A DNA stretch of 64,000 nucleotides. Source: a virus. The translations under genes and the position numbers were made by a program. The DNA is taken from IMG/VR virus record IMGVR_UViG_3300038701_002052, positions 1-64,000 of that record, one strand, 5' to 3'. Shown here in pieces: positions 52,660 to 60,997 of the stretch (position 1 is its first letter; each line of letters opens with the position of its first letter). The notes under the pieces are model-generated. The model was not told where the DNA came from, did no database searches, and saw nothing but the letters and a program-made list of their open reading frames with translations.

Positions 52660-52880
52660 ACGGGTTGCCGTTGTTTGAGCCGACGGAGCGCATTGAGCCG
52701 AGGATGGTTGGCGGTCGACCTCGTTGGTCGAACCAGACCGACAGCGGGCAGAACAGGCTTGGTCCTTCCGAGGGGCGCGAGAAGGAGAGAAGTAGGGCCT
52801 ATCAGGGGATTGCGTATGCGATGGGTTCTCAATGGGGCGCATGTAAACTGAAACTACGGGCAATGAAAGGAACATCATGA
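52545..52880 (+). pseudogene. Truncated phage gene, C-terminal part
   Basis: Only a C-terminal segment is present: ENPVSIISSRIRKPDQIIQP, FGHDASKKTCLWLNGLPLF and KERSRAYQGIAYAMGSQWG, resembling the end of a larger phage protein family in which these motifs stand in this order. Its N-terminal domain is missing and its reading frame is not joined to the preceding fragment. Confidence 0.5.
52852..52866 (-). promoter_or_regulatory. CCGTARYT motif, reversed copy
   Basis: Minus strand CATTGCCCGTAGTTT, ten bases before a plus-strand start codon. Its direction is opposite to the downstream gene, which favours an operator over a promoter at this place. Confidence 0.4.
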
Positions 52881-53119
52881 ATACTGATTATGCGTCGGTT
52901 AAATCCAGTGCGTTCGCTCTGGGTTCGGTCAACAATGGTTACTTTGGAGGTAGGACCGAGTGCTTGTTCGCGCTGGTGGGCAACCACGTTGTGGCGGTTC
53001 ACGACGGCGGGTATGCCTGTTTTGGGAACGCGAAGCCGGTTGTGGATCGATCCGAGGCGCTGTTTTACTTGGAGCGTGGATGGTTTCGCGGTGGTGAGAG
53101 AATTACTGAAAGGTTTTGA
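52877..53119 (+). CDS. Unknown small protein
   Basis: 80 residues: NNGYFGGRTECLFALVGNH, VVAVHDGGYACFG; beta-rich. Ribosome site GAAAGGA. No family recognised. Confidence 0.55.
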   Translation: MNTDYASVKSSAFALGSVNNGYFGGRTECLFALVGNHVVAVHDGGYACFGNAKPVVDRSEALFYLERGWFRGGERITERF

Positions 53120-53122
53120 ATC

Positions 53123-53533
53123 ATGAAACACACAATCATTCTTGCGGCGCTGTTGGCGGCCGGTTCGTGCTCTGGTGAGCCGGTTGACCGGCTGTTGGAC
53201 GCCATTCGTTTTGTTGAGTCGTCGTCACGTCCTCCTCATCTGGTTCCAGATGGGGATGGAGGGGCGAGCATCGGGCCGTTCCAGATCGGGCGGCTTTATT
53301 GGATGGACAGCGGGGTTGATGGGGAGTGGGAGGACTGCCGTGACCTTGAGTATTCGAGACGGGTTGTCCTGGCCTATTTCCGGAGATACGGGAAGGAGGC
53401 GTTGAGGGTTGGTGATTGGGAGAGGCTGGCGAGGATGCACAACGGCGGTCCTCGCGGCCATTTGAAGCAGGCCACACGGACCTATTGGTTCAAGGTGGAG
53501 AGGCGCATGCAACGTGCGGGCGAAGTCAACTGA
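53123..53533 (+). CDS. Exported i-type-lysozyme-like endolysin
   Basis: 136 residues. MKHTIILAALLAAGSCSGEP is a signal peptide, possibly a lipobox-like one (GSC). IRFVESSS, ASIGPFQIGRLYWMD and ARMHNGGPRG, ending in TRTYWFKV, follow the invertebrate-type lysozyme/destabilase pattern, with Glu in RFVESS as the likely catalytic acid. It would cut peptidoglycan after Sec export. It lies far from the holin-like genes. Confidence 0.65.
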   Translation: MKHTIILAALLAAGSCSGEPVDRLLDAIRFVESSSRPPHLVPDGDGGASIGPFQIGRLYWMDSGVDGEWEDCRDLEYSRRVVLAYFRRYGKEALRVGDWERLARMHNGGPRGHLKQATRTYWFKVERRMQRAGEVN

Positions 53534-53546
53534 AACTACGGTCAAC
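53533..53546 (-). promoter_or_regulatory. CCGTARYT motif, second reversed copy
   Basis: Minus strand GTTGACCGTAGTTT in the 25-base gap between the lysozyme-like and DUF3560 genes, again opposite to transcription. Confidence 0.35.
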
Positions 53547-53558
53547 ACACAAAACATC

Positions 53559-55334
53559 ATGGATACAGAAACAAGCACGGAAGACATGGAAGAAACCAAT
53601 GAATTCACAGGCGAGGCGACGTATTGCCCCGAGGACAACAAGCTTAGGCTTTACGTCGGCTGGGTTGAGCGTTCCGAGTATGAGAAGTTGCGGTCTGAGG
53701 GGTGGGTGGCGACGCCGAAGCAGGATTGCGACTTCGTTGCGACATGGACACCTGATCGGGAGGACACGGCCATTGAATACGCTGGAGTGATCGGAGATGA
53801 GGACGTGTCGCCCCAGGATCGGGCCGTTGACCGCGCGGAGCGGTTTGCCGGGTATCGTGACAAACGGCTTGGTGAGGCCGTGGGGCATGCGGACCGTTAT
53901 GACGCGGGTCCGGCAGCTCATGGCTACCAATCAGAGAAGCGGGCTGAGAGGGCAGCGATGAGGCATGACCGCATGGCTGCAAGGTCGCTGTCGTCATGGG
54001 ACAAGGCGGATTACTGGGTTGGGCGAACGAATGGAGTGATCAACAATGCGCTCTACAAGTCCAGTCCTGGTGTTCGGATGGGGCGGATAAAGGAGATCGA
54101 GAAGGAGCTTCGACAGGCACAGAAGGCCGTTGATAAATACCGGGAAGACTACAAGCGTACGCAGGAGTATCTGGAGGCTCCTGACGAGTGTTTCGAATAC
54201 CTGAAGAGCAAGTTCGATTACAAGGGCTGGTCGGATCGGGACATCATTGCGTCCATACTTCAAACAATTGGCAGTTATGGCAAATACACACACCCTCGGC
54301 TGCCTGATGTGACAGGGACCTTGTATTCACTGGCCGGACGGGAAGATGATCCGATCACTCTGAAAGAGGGACTGGAGTTGTATCTTGCCAGGCGCATCGA
54401 CCCTGACAGTGAGGGTTACGCGTCGGTTGGGGCTATGAGGTGGATCAATCATTGCAACCTTCGCCTTGGGTATGAGAACCAGATGCTTGAAGCACAGGGC
54501 GGCCGGGCGGCGATGATTGAGATGGAGGTTGGCGGGAAGATTGGTGGCTACACCATCCGCAAGGTGAACAAGTCGGCTGCTACGGGCCGTGTCGTGTCGG
54601 TCACCGTGAAAGCAAAGGGTGACCGGTGGGGCAACACAAGTGAAGGGTTTCACATGGCCGTCATCAACATCGAGCGTCTCCCGATCGAGTCCTACACGGC
54701 ACCGACCGATGAGGACAAGGCGGCGCTCAAGGCCGAGATTGCGGCTGAGAAAAAAGCCAAGCCCAAGGTGAAGCCGATCCCGTTCATCAATCCGACCATG
54801 GAGGACGCCATCAGGCTGCAGGATATCTGGAACGAGCATCGGAACAAGCATTGGGACAGGGATCCGAAAAAGGTCCTGTCCTGTCCGCAGAAGTGGTATT
54901 CGGCGAATTCGAAGGGCAGCTATTCGCGGTGTGAAACGGTTCTTCTTACGGGTGGCGGGCTGGAGAGCCGTGAAGGCTCCGGTTTCATGAGGCGACCCGA
55001 TTGCCCTGTCGTGGTCAAAGTCAGGTCCCATGATGGGGCGGTTGTTGTTATAAATGACAAGCCTCAGAAGCCACTCCCTGGTGAGTTGTGGATCGATCCT
55101 CGCGTCGAGATGAGGGAGGATGTCGAGCGGCGCATCCTGGAGCTTCGGTCCATCATGACCCCGAGTTATCTGAGTGACGAGATTTGGAATCACGAACTAG
55201 TTCGGAAAGGTCGGATTGTAGGGTTGGCTTACATCGACAGCATGAGCCAGTTTGGTCTCACGTCCGAGGGGAACAAGATCGCGCTGGAGCGTGCTGGAGT
55301 GAAGACAGGGCTGAAGGCTGAGGTGGCTGGATGA
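53559..55334 (+). CDS. DUF3560 domain protein
   Basis: 591 residues from MDTETSTEDMEETNEF. The DUF3560 region (~15-200) includes YCPEDNKLRLYVGWVERSEY, FVATWTPDRE and SEKRAERAAMRHDRMAARSL. A long helical middle and a C-terminal mixed domain follow. Genes of this family travel with DNA methyltransferases on phages and plasmids, as here. Role unknown; DNA maintenance or anti-defence is possible. Confidence 0.75.
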   Translation: MDTETSTEDMEETNEFTGEATYCPEDNKLRLYVGWVERSEYEKLRSEGWVATPKQDCDFVATWTPDREDTAIEYAGVIGDEDVSPQDRAVDRAERFAGYRDKRLGEAVGHADRYDAGPAAHGYQSEKRAERAAMRHDRMAARSLSSWDKADYWVGRTNGVINNALYKSSPGVRMGRIKEIEKELRQAQKAVDKYREDYKRTQEYLEAPDECFEYLKSKFDYKGWSDRDIIASILQTIGSYGKYTHPRLPDVTGTLYSLAGREDDPITLKEGLELYLARRIDPDSEGYASVGAMRWINHCNLRLGYENQMLEAQGGRAAMIEMEVGGKIGGYTIRKVNKSAATGRVVSVTVKAKGDRWGNTSEGFHMAVINIERLPIESYTAPTDEDKAALKAEIAAEKKAKPKVKPIPFINPTMEDAIRLQDIWNEHRNKHWDRDPKKVLSCPQKWYSANSKGSYSRCETVLLTGGGLESREGSGFMRRPDCPVVVKVRSHDGAVVVINDKPQKPLPGELWIDPRVEMREDVERRILELRSIMTPSYLSDEIWNHELVRKGRIVGLAYIDSMSQFGLTSEGNKIALERAGVKTGLKAEVAG

Positions 55335-55975
55335 GTGCGTTCAACCGGCTGCATGAATTGCGGATGGAGAACGATGCTGTCCGGTATTCCATGGACGAGC
55401 AGCGGACCCGTTTTGAGCGCATGCGGAATCGGCATGCGAACGGCACCGCCTCGCGTGCTGTCGTGGTCCATCAGTTGTTTCAGACGCCTGTTGGTATCGT
55501 GTCCCGCATGATGGGGTTGGTTGGCGACCTTGCAGGGGCGCGTGTTCTGGAGCCATCTGCGGGGCTTGGGCGGTTGTTGGATGGGGTTGCGGCCATGCGG
55601 CCCCATTCCGTGACCGCGGTCGAGATAGACCCGAAGTGTGCTGGTGAGCTTTACCGGCAGGACCGGGATCGCGTGAAGATACTTCAACGTGATTTCCTTT
55701 CGGTGTCACCGGACGAGACGGGGTTGTTTGACGCTGTGATCATGAACCCGCCTTTCACCATGAGGTCAGACATCCGGCATATCGAGCACGCGTTGAAGTT
55801 CGTGAATACAGGAGGCGTGCTGGTGGCGTTGTGCATGGACACGAGGCATCGAGTCGAGGCGTTGAAGGACAGGAGCGACCACTGGGAGCAGATCCCGGCG
55901 GGCGCATTCAAGGAATCAGGAACGGGCATCGCAACTGTGATGCTTAGGATCACCAACAAAAAGGACACACAATGA
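55331..55975 (+). CDS. Class I SAM-dependent DNA methyltransferase
   Basis: 214 residues. FQTPVGIVSRMM, RVLEPSAGLGRLL (motif I), VTAVEIDP and DAVIMNPPFTM (NPPF, motif IV) are typical of N6-adenine methyltransferases. It overlaps the DUF3560 gene by 4 bases. No recognition domain is visible in this short protein. It may protect phage DNA. Confidence 0.75.
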   Translation: MSAFNRLHELRMENDAVRYSMDEQRTRFERMRNRHANGTASRAVVVHQLFQTPVGIVSRMMGLVGDLAGARVLEPSAGLGRLLDGVAAMRPHSVTAVEIDPKCAGELYRQDRDRVKILQRDFLSVSPDETGLFDAVIMNPPFTMRSDIRHIEHALKFVNTGGVLVALCMDTRHRVEALKDRSDHWEQIPAGAFKESGTGIATVMLRITNKKDTQ

Positions 55976-56334
55976 GAGCAGATGATGTGATGCAGCTATT
56001 GGCCTCCAGACCATACGAGGAGGTTCGCGATGAGGAAGGCGGGGAGATTGACATTCGCCTTGTTCATGGTGGGTGGAAGCCTGCCACCTACTTCCAGGTG
56101 ATCGGGTCGGAACGTGAATGTGAGAAATGCGGTGGGCATGAGGAGAGGGTTTTTGATCTGCAGGATCGGATCAGAAAAGTTGAGGTGATTCTCAAATCTG
56201 CGCTTGAGATTATGATGGATCGTCCGAAATGCGTCACCAAGTTGATGGAGGACCCCCGTGAGGCAAATGAGTTCGATGGTTGGTGCGGGGACATTGCATG
56301 TGAATTACGTGATGCACGGAGGCAGTTGTCATGA
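55972..56334 (+). CDS. Unknown protein with CXXC
   Basis: 120 residues: ERECEKCGGHEERVFDLQDR followed by a long helix. Overlaps neighbours by 4 bases on each side. Confidence 0.55.
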   Translation: MRADDVMQLLASRPYEEVRDEEGGEIDIRLVHGGWKPATYFQVIGSERECEKCGGHEERVFDLQDRIRKVEVILKSALEIMMDRPKCVTKLMEDPREANEFDGWCGDIACELRDARRQLS

Positions 56335-56576
56335 GTGCCCGCACTGAACACATTCACCACGTCCTGATCGCGTTGATGGGGGATCTGGAGAGTGACGGGT
56401 ATTCCGTCGAGGAGATCAGTGAGGAGATGGTATATCTCGTCATGGCCATGTCCCATCACCTGAAAGGCGACATGGGGCGGCCGTTCATCCGGCGCTGTGA
56501 GGATCGGATTGAAGGCGTCGAGAACGCGCTGGAATGGTTCCATCCGGAGGGGGGAGGGGTGAATGCAAACAATTGA
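56331..56576 (+). CDS. Unknown small helical protein
   Basis: 81 residues, helical and acidic (EEISEEMVYLVMAMSHHL). Overlaps the next gene by 14 bases. Confidence 0.5.
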   Translation: MSARTEHIHHVLIALMGDLESDGYSVEEISEEMVYLVMAMSHHLKGDMGRPFIRRCEDRIEGVENALEWFHPEGGGVNANN

Positions 56577-57051
56577 ACGCATTGATTCCTCTGTGTTGTT
56601 CCGCGAGATCGTGGGCAAGACGTCCCGCAGTGACAAGCTGAGGCGTCGGGTCGGTGATGTCGTCCGCAAGATGACGGGCCGTGATTCGATCTACCTGTTC
56701 GACCAGTCAGGTGTCGAGGATGGGGTGAAGATCAACGTCTATCACTTCATTCTCGATTGCCTGGAAGGCGGGTTTGAGGAGGTGGAGATACCGGGCCGGG
56801 AATTCGCCTCCGTGGAGGCCGAGACGCCGGTGGTCAAGGTGCCCGAGGGGATGACGCCGGGGCAGTTGAGCGAGTGGCTCAACGCCCACGAGAAGCGCAT
56901 CATGAGGCGCGTTGACAACGTGGTCAGTGATCGTGTGGCGGATCGTTACGAGATCATGCAGGCACTCCGCGAGGAGGTGGTGAACATCGTGTCGGTGGCG
57001 TTCAGCGGAGTCGCTGAGACGCTCAATGAAATGCTGTCAGGAAACAAATAG
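56563..57051 (+). CDS. Unknown protein
   Basis: 162 residues: RSDKLRRRVGDVVRKMTGRD, a Val/Glu-rich middle and a C-terminal helix (VVNIVSVAFSGVAETLNEML). No family recognised. Confidence 0.5.
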   Translation: MQTIERIDSSVLFREIVGKTSRSDKLRRRVGDVVRKMTGRDSIYLFDQSGVEDGVKINVYHFILDCLEGGFEEVEIPGREFASVEAETPVVKVPEGMTPGQLSEWLNAHEKRIMRRVDNVVSDRVADRYEIMQALREEVVNIVSVAFSGVAETLNEMLSGNK

Positions 57052-57065
57052 AAGGGTAAGTGATC

Positions 57066-57467
57066 ATGAAATACAAAGTGACGATGATGCGTGAGGAGAA
57101 ACGATTGCACGTATTCGAAGTGGAGGCTGAGGATAGCGTCGATGCTGCCGACAAGGCACTCACCTTGTCCAGCAATCACGATTACCGCGAAGACCGCGTT
57201 TGGTATTCTGATGAATACGTGGAGGAGGTCAAGTTGGACGAAACTGACCCGCCTATCCGCTACTACGCCGTGACTGGACGGGTTACTGGAGATGATGAGG
57301 AAACTACATACTGTTTTGAATGCCGGTCCCGCGACGAGGCTGTTGAGGCATTCACAAAGGTGATGACGGAGGGGGTCCACATGTTTGAGATCTTGGAACT
57401 ATACGGAGAGTTTTGTACCCACATCTCCTCCGTCCTCTCCTCCTCGTCACCCATAGGAATCGACTGA
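57066..57467 (+). CDS. Unknown protein ending in a duplicated leader
   Basis: 133 residues from MKYKVTMMREEKRLHVFEVE; two similar ~45-residue alpha/beta halves (EAEDSVDAADKALTL; ECRSRDEAVEAFTKVM). The last 16 residues (HISSVLSSSSPIGID) come from an 83-base sequence that recurs upstream of 58024, so the original C-terminus may have been replaced. Confidence 0.55.
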   Translation: MKYKVTMMREEKRLHVFEVEAEDSVDAADKALTLSSNHDYREDRVWYSDEYVEEVKLDETDPPIRYYAVTGRVTGDDEETTYCFECRSRDEAVEAFTKVMTEGVHMFEILELYGEFCTHISSVLSSSSPIGID

Positions 57468-57503
57468 AACAGCCAAACAACAGAAATACACACCATGAAA
57501 ATA
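57421..57503 (+). repeat. 83-base direct repeat, copy 1
   Basis: Nearly identical to 57950-58032, with the few differences lying just before the start codon. It begins ACATCTCCTCCGTCCTC and ends at the first codons (ATGAAAATA) of the next gene, so it acts as a shared 5' leader. Confidence 0.85.
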
Positions 57504-57725
57504 GGGATCAGGAAGATAAAAGACGGATTGTTCCGGACTTACTACGACCTGGGTGGGGGTGAAACCACCATCCCGTTCAAGACATACGAGGAAGCGGCGT
57601 TGCTCAAGGAAGGCTTGGAACGCGCTGTTGAAGAATTAGAATCAATTCGTCGCACAAAGGCGCTTAAGGAAAGGCTCTACCACCAATCCAAAGAGCAGGG
57701 ATTTCGGCTCACTTCGGCATCCTGA
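57495..57725 (+). CDS. Unknown small protein
   Basis: 76 residues: GIRKIKDGLFRTYYDLGGG with a helical, basic end. Its start lies in the duplicated leader. No Shine-Dalgarno is obvious. Confidence 0.5.
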   Translation: MKIGIRKIKDGLFRTYYDLGGGETTIPFKTYEEAALLKEGLERAVEELESIRRTKALKERLYHQSKEQGFRLTSAS

Positions 57726-57746
57726 CAGTTTTTTCTAGTTTACATT

Positions 57747-57944
57747 ATGAACATGGAAGATACGCCAAGAGACCAACAGGAATGCTTACTGCGCGACTTC
57801 TTGAGAAGAATGCTAGGCGCAACTGGCGACAAACGGGAAGTGGAACGAGCCGTGAATGCCCTGAATGACAGCCTGTATGGACACGGATTTGACTTGAGTA
57901 TGAGATATGACCACCGAGACGGGAGCGCTGACATTGTGGGGTAA
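57747..57944 (+). CDS. Unknown small protein
   Basis: 65 residues: RDQQECLLRDFLRRMLGATG, with an acidic C-terminus. No family recognised. Confidence 0.45.
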   Translation: MNMEDTPRDQQECLLRDFLRRMLGATGDKREVERAVNALNDSLYGHGFDLSMRYDHRDGSADIVG

Positions 57945-57949
57945 CATCT

Positions 57950-58032
57950 ACATCTCCTCCGTCCTCTCCTCCTCGTCACCCATAGGAATCGACTGAAACA
58001 ACCAAACAACAGAAATATACACCATGAAAATA
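57950..58032 (+). repeat. 83-base direct repeat, copy 2
   Basis: Second copy of the leader at 57421, here upstream of and including the start of the sliding-clamp-like gene. The high identity points to a recent duplication, or to selection on an mRNA leader. Confidence 0.85.
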
Positions 58033-58572
58033 CACAAGAAGATCGCCATTGAGAAAGCCGTATCCAAGGACAAGACCCGCTCCGCTATCTGCGAACCATA
58101 CCTGGACGTGTCAGACAAGAACAATCCGGTCATGGTCGCAACGAACGGCTGGATCATGTCCGTGGTTCCCGTCGAGGTTCAGGACGATGACGAGAGTGGT
58201 TATGTGAGTAAGGAAGCCTTGGCGGCTGCCCGGAAAAGCGCCGTGATGGATGAGTGCGAGATCAGGCTCAACGGCAAGGCCGAGATACCGTCATCTGGAA
58301 TGGTGATGGGGCGCGAGGGTCTGGCTGGCGAGAGTCGATACCCGAACTGGCGGCAGGTGATGCCTGATTACGACGAGAAGGACAAGGGTTTCACGGTGAT
58401 CGCCTTGAACGCGAAAATGCTGCTCGATCTCGCGCTCAGCATGGGACACGAGTGGGTCAAGCTCGTCATCAAGGATTCGAACAGCCCGATAGGGGTTTCA
58501 CCGAGCCCTACAGACCGGTCCTATGTCCCCACGAACGCGAAGGGTGTGATCATGCCCATATACCTGAAGTAA
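58024..58572 (+). CDS. Phage sliding-clamp-like protein
   Basis: 182 residues. VMVATNGWIMSVVPVEVQDD, YPNWRQVMPDYDEKDKG, VIALNAKMLLDLALSMG and a final GVIMPIYLK follow the order seen in short phage proteins related to the DnaN beta clamp (one and a half domains rather than three). It would serve as a processivity factor or host-polymerase tether. No polymerase is in the window. Confidence 0.6.
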   Translation: MKIHKKIAIEKAVSKDKTRSAICEPYLDVSDKNNPVMVATNGWIMSVVPVEVQDDDESGYVSKEALAAARKSAVMDECEIRLNGKAEIPSSGMVMGREGLAGESRYPNWRQVMPDYDEKDKGFTVIALNAKMLLDLALSMGHEWVKLVIKDSNSPIGVSPSPTDRSYVPTNAKGVIMPIYLK

Positions 58573-58583
58573 CAACCCTCAAC

Positions 58584-58745
58584 CCCGCCGTGTGCGGGCA
58601 TGGTCGCCGGGGAGAGCATATTGGCAAGGTGAACTCCGGATGCGTCGGGCCGGCACGCCCACGATAGGCGCTGACGGGAACAATTGGACAACAAATCGAC
58701 CCTTAGAAATCGAGCGTTGTTCTGAGACGAACCCGGCGACCATTC
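58584..58745 (+). ncRNA. Small structured RNA candidate
   Basis: GGTCGCCGGG (58602-58611) pairs perfectly with CCCGGCGACC (58732-58741), enclosing ~120 bases that hold further stems, such as AACAA...TTGTT with TCGA/TCGA. A short hairpin CCGC-CGTGT-GCGG precedes it. The gap 58573-58776 has no gene. It may be a leader RNA or a free small RNA. Confidence 0.45.
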
Positions 58746-58776
58746 CCCCACACGGCACAAATGAAAGACATCAAGA

Positions 58777-58968
58777 ATGGACATCGATGAGCTTAAACGC
58801 AAAGCCGACGCGAAAGGTGTGGACGTGCTGGTCTCGGTGGTCTCAGGAACCTGCAAGGCCGTGATGCCTGAGCACCGGAAAACCGTTGTAACTGAACAGG
58901 ACGAATTTGGCATTTACTACACCGATGAACATGTTGCCTACGTCCGCATGCCGAAGGTATCAGTATGA
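58777..58968 (+). CDS. Unknown small protein
   Basis: 63 residues, MDIDELKRKADAKGVDVLVS, then beta-rich. Follows the small structured RNA candidate. ATGA overlap with the next gene. Confidence 0.5.
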   Translation: MDIDELKRKADAKGVDVLVSVVSGTCKAVMPEHRKTVVTEQDEFGIYYTDEHVAYVRMPKVSV

Positions 58969-59147
58969 CAGCTAAGAAAAATAAACCGCGCAAGTATAGG
59001 CCCTCGCGCAACTGTAAAGGATGCGGCTGTATTGTGCGGGACCGATTGGAGCAAATAACCGAATGGTATGGGGTATTGCACCGCGGCACCTGCGGATGTG
59101 GCCGTGTGGTTGATCAAGGGTACGGATGGGAACCCGCTGCACCATAG
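58965..59147 (+). CDS. Cys-rich basic small protein
   Basis: 60 residues with CKGCGC and CGCG separated by ~25 residues: a likely zinc knuckle in a Lys/Arg-rich chain. Confidence 0.5.
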   Translation: MTAKKNKPRKYRPSRNCKGCGCIVRDRLEQITEWYGVLHRGTCGCGRVVDQGYGWEPAAP

Positions 59148-59187
59148 CTCGAAAAGTTGAAAAACCGTTTTTAGAACCGTTTGAATC

Positions 59188-59373
59188 ATGAAAGACATCA
59201 CGAAAAGCACATTCCACTCAGAACGCTACAAGGACGGATTCATCCAATCCCATTACGAAGGGATTGGTGAACGTTCCGTTGTCCGCGTCATCCTCGGCGA
59301 CGGGGAGATCAGGGACGCCAAGTCCATCCGGGGTGCCAAGGCCATGATCACCCGAACCATACCAAAGCGATGA
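59188..59373 (+). CDS. Unknown small protein
   Basis: 61 residues: YKDGFIQSHYEGIGERSVVR, VILGDGEIRDAKSIRGAKAM. Short alpha/beta chain, no family recognised. Overlaps the next start. Confidence 0.5.
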   Translation: MKDITKSTFHSERYKDGFIQSHYEGIGERSVVRVILGDGEIRDAKSIRGAKAMITRTIPKR

Positions 59374-59558
59374 ATACCAATCGCGTGAAAGCTGTCTCTG
59401 GATCACCTATTGAGCTTGTCCTGCTCGATTGTGGGAAACACTGGGGACGCACGGCTGGTCGATGCCGAAAATGCGCTTATGCGGGCCTTCATTCAGGTGA
59501 ACGGAACCGTTCTCTCGTCAACGCCATCCGACGATTGGAAGACACAGGCATCAACTGA
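59370..59558 (+). CDS. Unknown small protein with Cys motif
   Basis: 62 residues; CRKCAYAGLH could bind metal together with a nearby Cys/His. No family recognised. Confidence 0.45.
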   Translation: MNTNRVKAVSGSPIELVLLDCGKHWGRTAGRCRKCAYAGLHSGERNRSLVNAIRRLEDTGIN

Positions 59559-59567
59559 CAAAACATC

Positions 59568-60227
59568 ATGACATACGAAGAACTTGAATCGAGGATCGGG
59601 AAGCAGGACAAGGATTTATGGCACCAACACACAAACGGTGGTGGTTGGGTTCATGGATCAGCCACTGTTGGTGAATCAGCGTTTATTGGCGTAAATGCTA
59701 TCGTGTGGGGAGTGGTCGCAGGCGACGCGTGGGTCGCAGGCGACGCGAGGGTCGCAGGCAACGCGAGGGTCGAAGGCAACGCGAGGGTCGAAGGCAACGC
59801 GAGGGTCGAAGGCAACGCGTGGGTCGCAGGCAACGCGAGGGTCGAAGGCGACGCGAGGATTGCAGGCAACGCGAGGGTCGCAGGCAACGCGAGGGTCGAA
59901 GGCAACGCGTGGGTCGAAGGCGACGCGAGGATTGCAGGCGACGCGAGGGTCGAAGGCAACGCGAGGGTCGCAGGCAACGCGAGGATTGCAGGCAACGCGA
60001 CGGTCGAAGGCGACGCGTGGGACAAACCAGTGCTTTATGTTTTGGATTCTCGTGGACATGGATGTAGCAACACAAAACACGGATGGTTGAGAATTGGGTG
60101 CGAGTGTCACACATTCGACGAATGGGTTTCCAGGTTTGACGCAATCGCGAGAAAACATGGTCTGAGTGACGATGAAATGATTGAGTACAAGTCCATCGTG
60201 GAACTTTTCAAGAAGATCGGTAAGTGA
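59568..60227 (+). CDS. Hexapeptide-repeat solenoid protein
   Basis: 219 residues. After ~30 residues the chain has about 18 tandem hexapeptides of the form G-[DN]-A-[RWT]-[VI]-[AE] (residues ~50-153), the pattern of a left-handed beta-helix. A conserved-looking C-terminal domain follows (LRIGCECHTFDEWVSRFDAI). Proteins with such a plan occur in phages; function unknown. The repeat array is nearly uniform at DNA level. Confidence 0.75.
   Translation: MTYEELESRIGKQDKDLWHQHTNGGGWVHGSATVGESAFIGVNAIVWGVVAGDAWVAGDARVAGNARVEGNARVEGNARVEGNAWVAGNARVEGDARIAGNARVAGNARVEGNAWVEGDARIAGDARVEGNARVAGNARIAGNATVEGDAWDKPVLYVLDSRGHGCSNTKHGWLRIGCECHTFDEWVSRFDAIARKHGLSDDEMIEYKSIVELFKKIGK
59716..60021 (+). repeat. 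18-base tandem repeat array
   Basis: About 17 units such as GTCGAAGGCAACGCGAGG, each coding one hexapeptide, with few changes (GAA/GCA, AAC/GAC, AGG/TGG, GTC/ATT). Low divergence suggests recent expansion. Confidence 0.9.
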
Positions 60228-60242
60228 CCAACGGCGGGCATC

Positions 60243-60479
60243 ATGAAACGAATCAACAACAACAAGGACAGGGCGCAACGTGCGTTGCACTCCGTCAATG
60301 AATACAAGGCGTATTGTGGTGAGACCGTATCGGATCGCGTTGAGACGGTCACGGACCTGCTATGCGACCTGATGCACCTGTGCGATCGGCTGGGTGTTGA
60401 TTTTGACACGCGGGTCGTGAGCGCACGCTTTCACCATGACGAAGAGATCAGGGAAGAGAACGAAGATGCAACAAACTGA
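60243..60479 (+). CDS. Unknown small protein
   Basis: 78 residues, helical (ETVTDLLCDLMHLCDRLGVD). No family recognised. Confidence 0.5.
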   Translation: MKRINNNKDRAQRALHSVNEYKAYCGETVSDRVETVTDLLCDLMHLCDRLGVDFDTRVVSARFHHDEEIREENEDATN

Positions 60480-60488
60480 ACACACACC

Positions 60489-60974
60489 ATGAAACTCATC
60501 ACCAAAGACGGCCACGAGATCACGAGAATCGCCGAGATGCTTCCGTCATCGTCCTACGTCAACGAAATCACCGTCGATCTGGATGGACGGATCACGGACA
60601 TTGACTGTCAGGATTCTGACCCTCGGTTCGACCAGATCGAGCTGGAGGCCGCTGATGGACAGCGCTGGTTCGTCCACCCCGTGACCGACTGCACCATTCT
60701 TGAAAAGGACCTCCTCCTCGTCCCTGACGAATGGAACGAAGGTGACCCGGTCCCACCCGACGCGAAAGCTCCTGTTGTCGACACCTCCCGCTACGACAAG
60801 ATCGTGGCGGAATGCCGGGACGAATGGGCGTCGTTTGACGAGATCGACATTGACGCGCTGCCGGTGATCAGTGAAGGGGACGACAATGGCTGCTACGTCC
60901 AGGCGTGGGCATGGGTCAGCTTCGACGGCGTCGAAGGACTCGACAAGGAAGCCGAGGAGGAGGATATTGACTGA
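60489..60974 (+). CDS. Unknown acidic protein
   Basis: 161 residues, strongly acidic, with beta-rich first half (EITVDLDGRITDIDCQDSD) and an acidic end. Could be a DNA mimic, but there is no direct support. Confidence 0.5.
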   Translation: MKLITKDGHEITRIAEMLPSSSYVNEITVDLDGRITDIDCQDSDPRFDQIELEAADGQRWFVHPVTDCTILEKDLLLVPDEWNEGDPVPPDAKAPVVDTSRYDKIVAECRDEWASFDEIDIDALPVISEGDDNGCYVQAWAWVSFDGVEGLDKEAEEEDID

Positions 60975-60997
60975 ACCGTGAACAGAAAGAACACACT

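Noticed and set aside
59716-60021. CRISPR array
   Set aside because: The 18-base units are directly adjacent with no spacers and encode a hexapeptide repeat in one frame.
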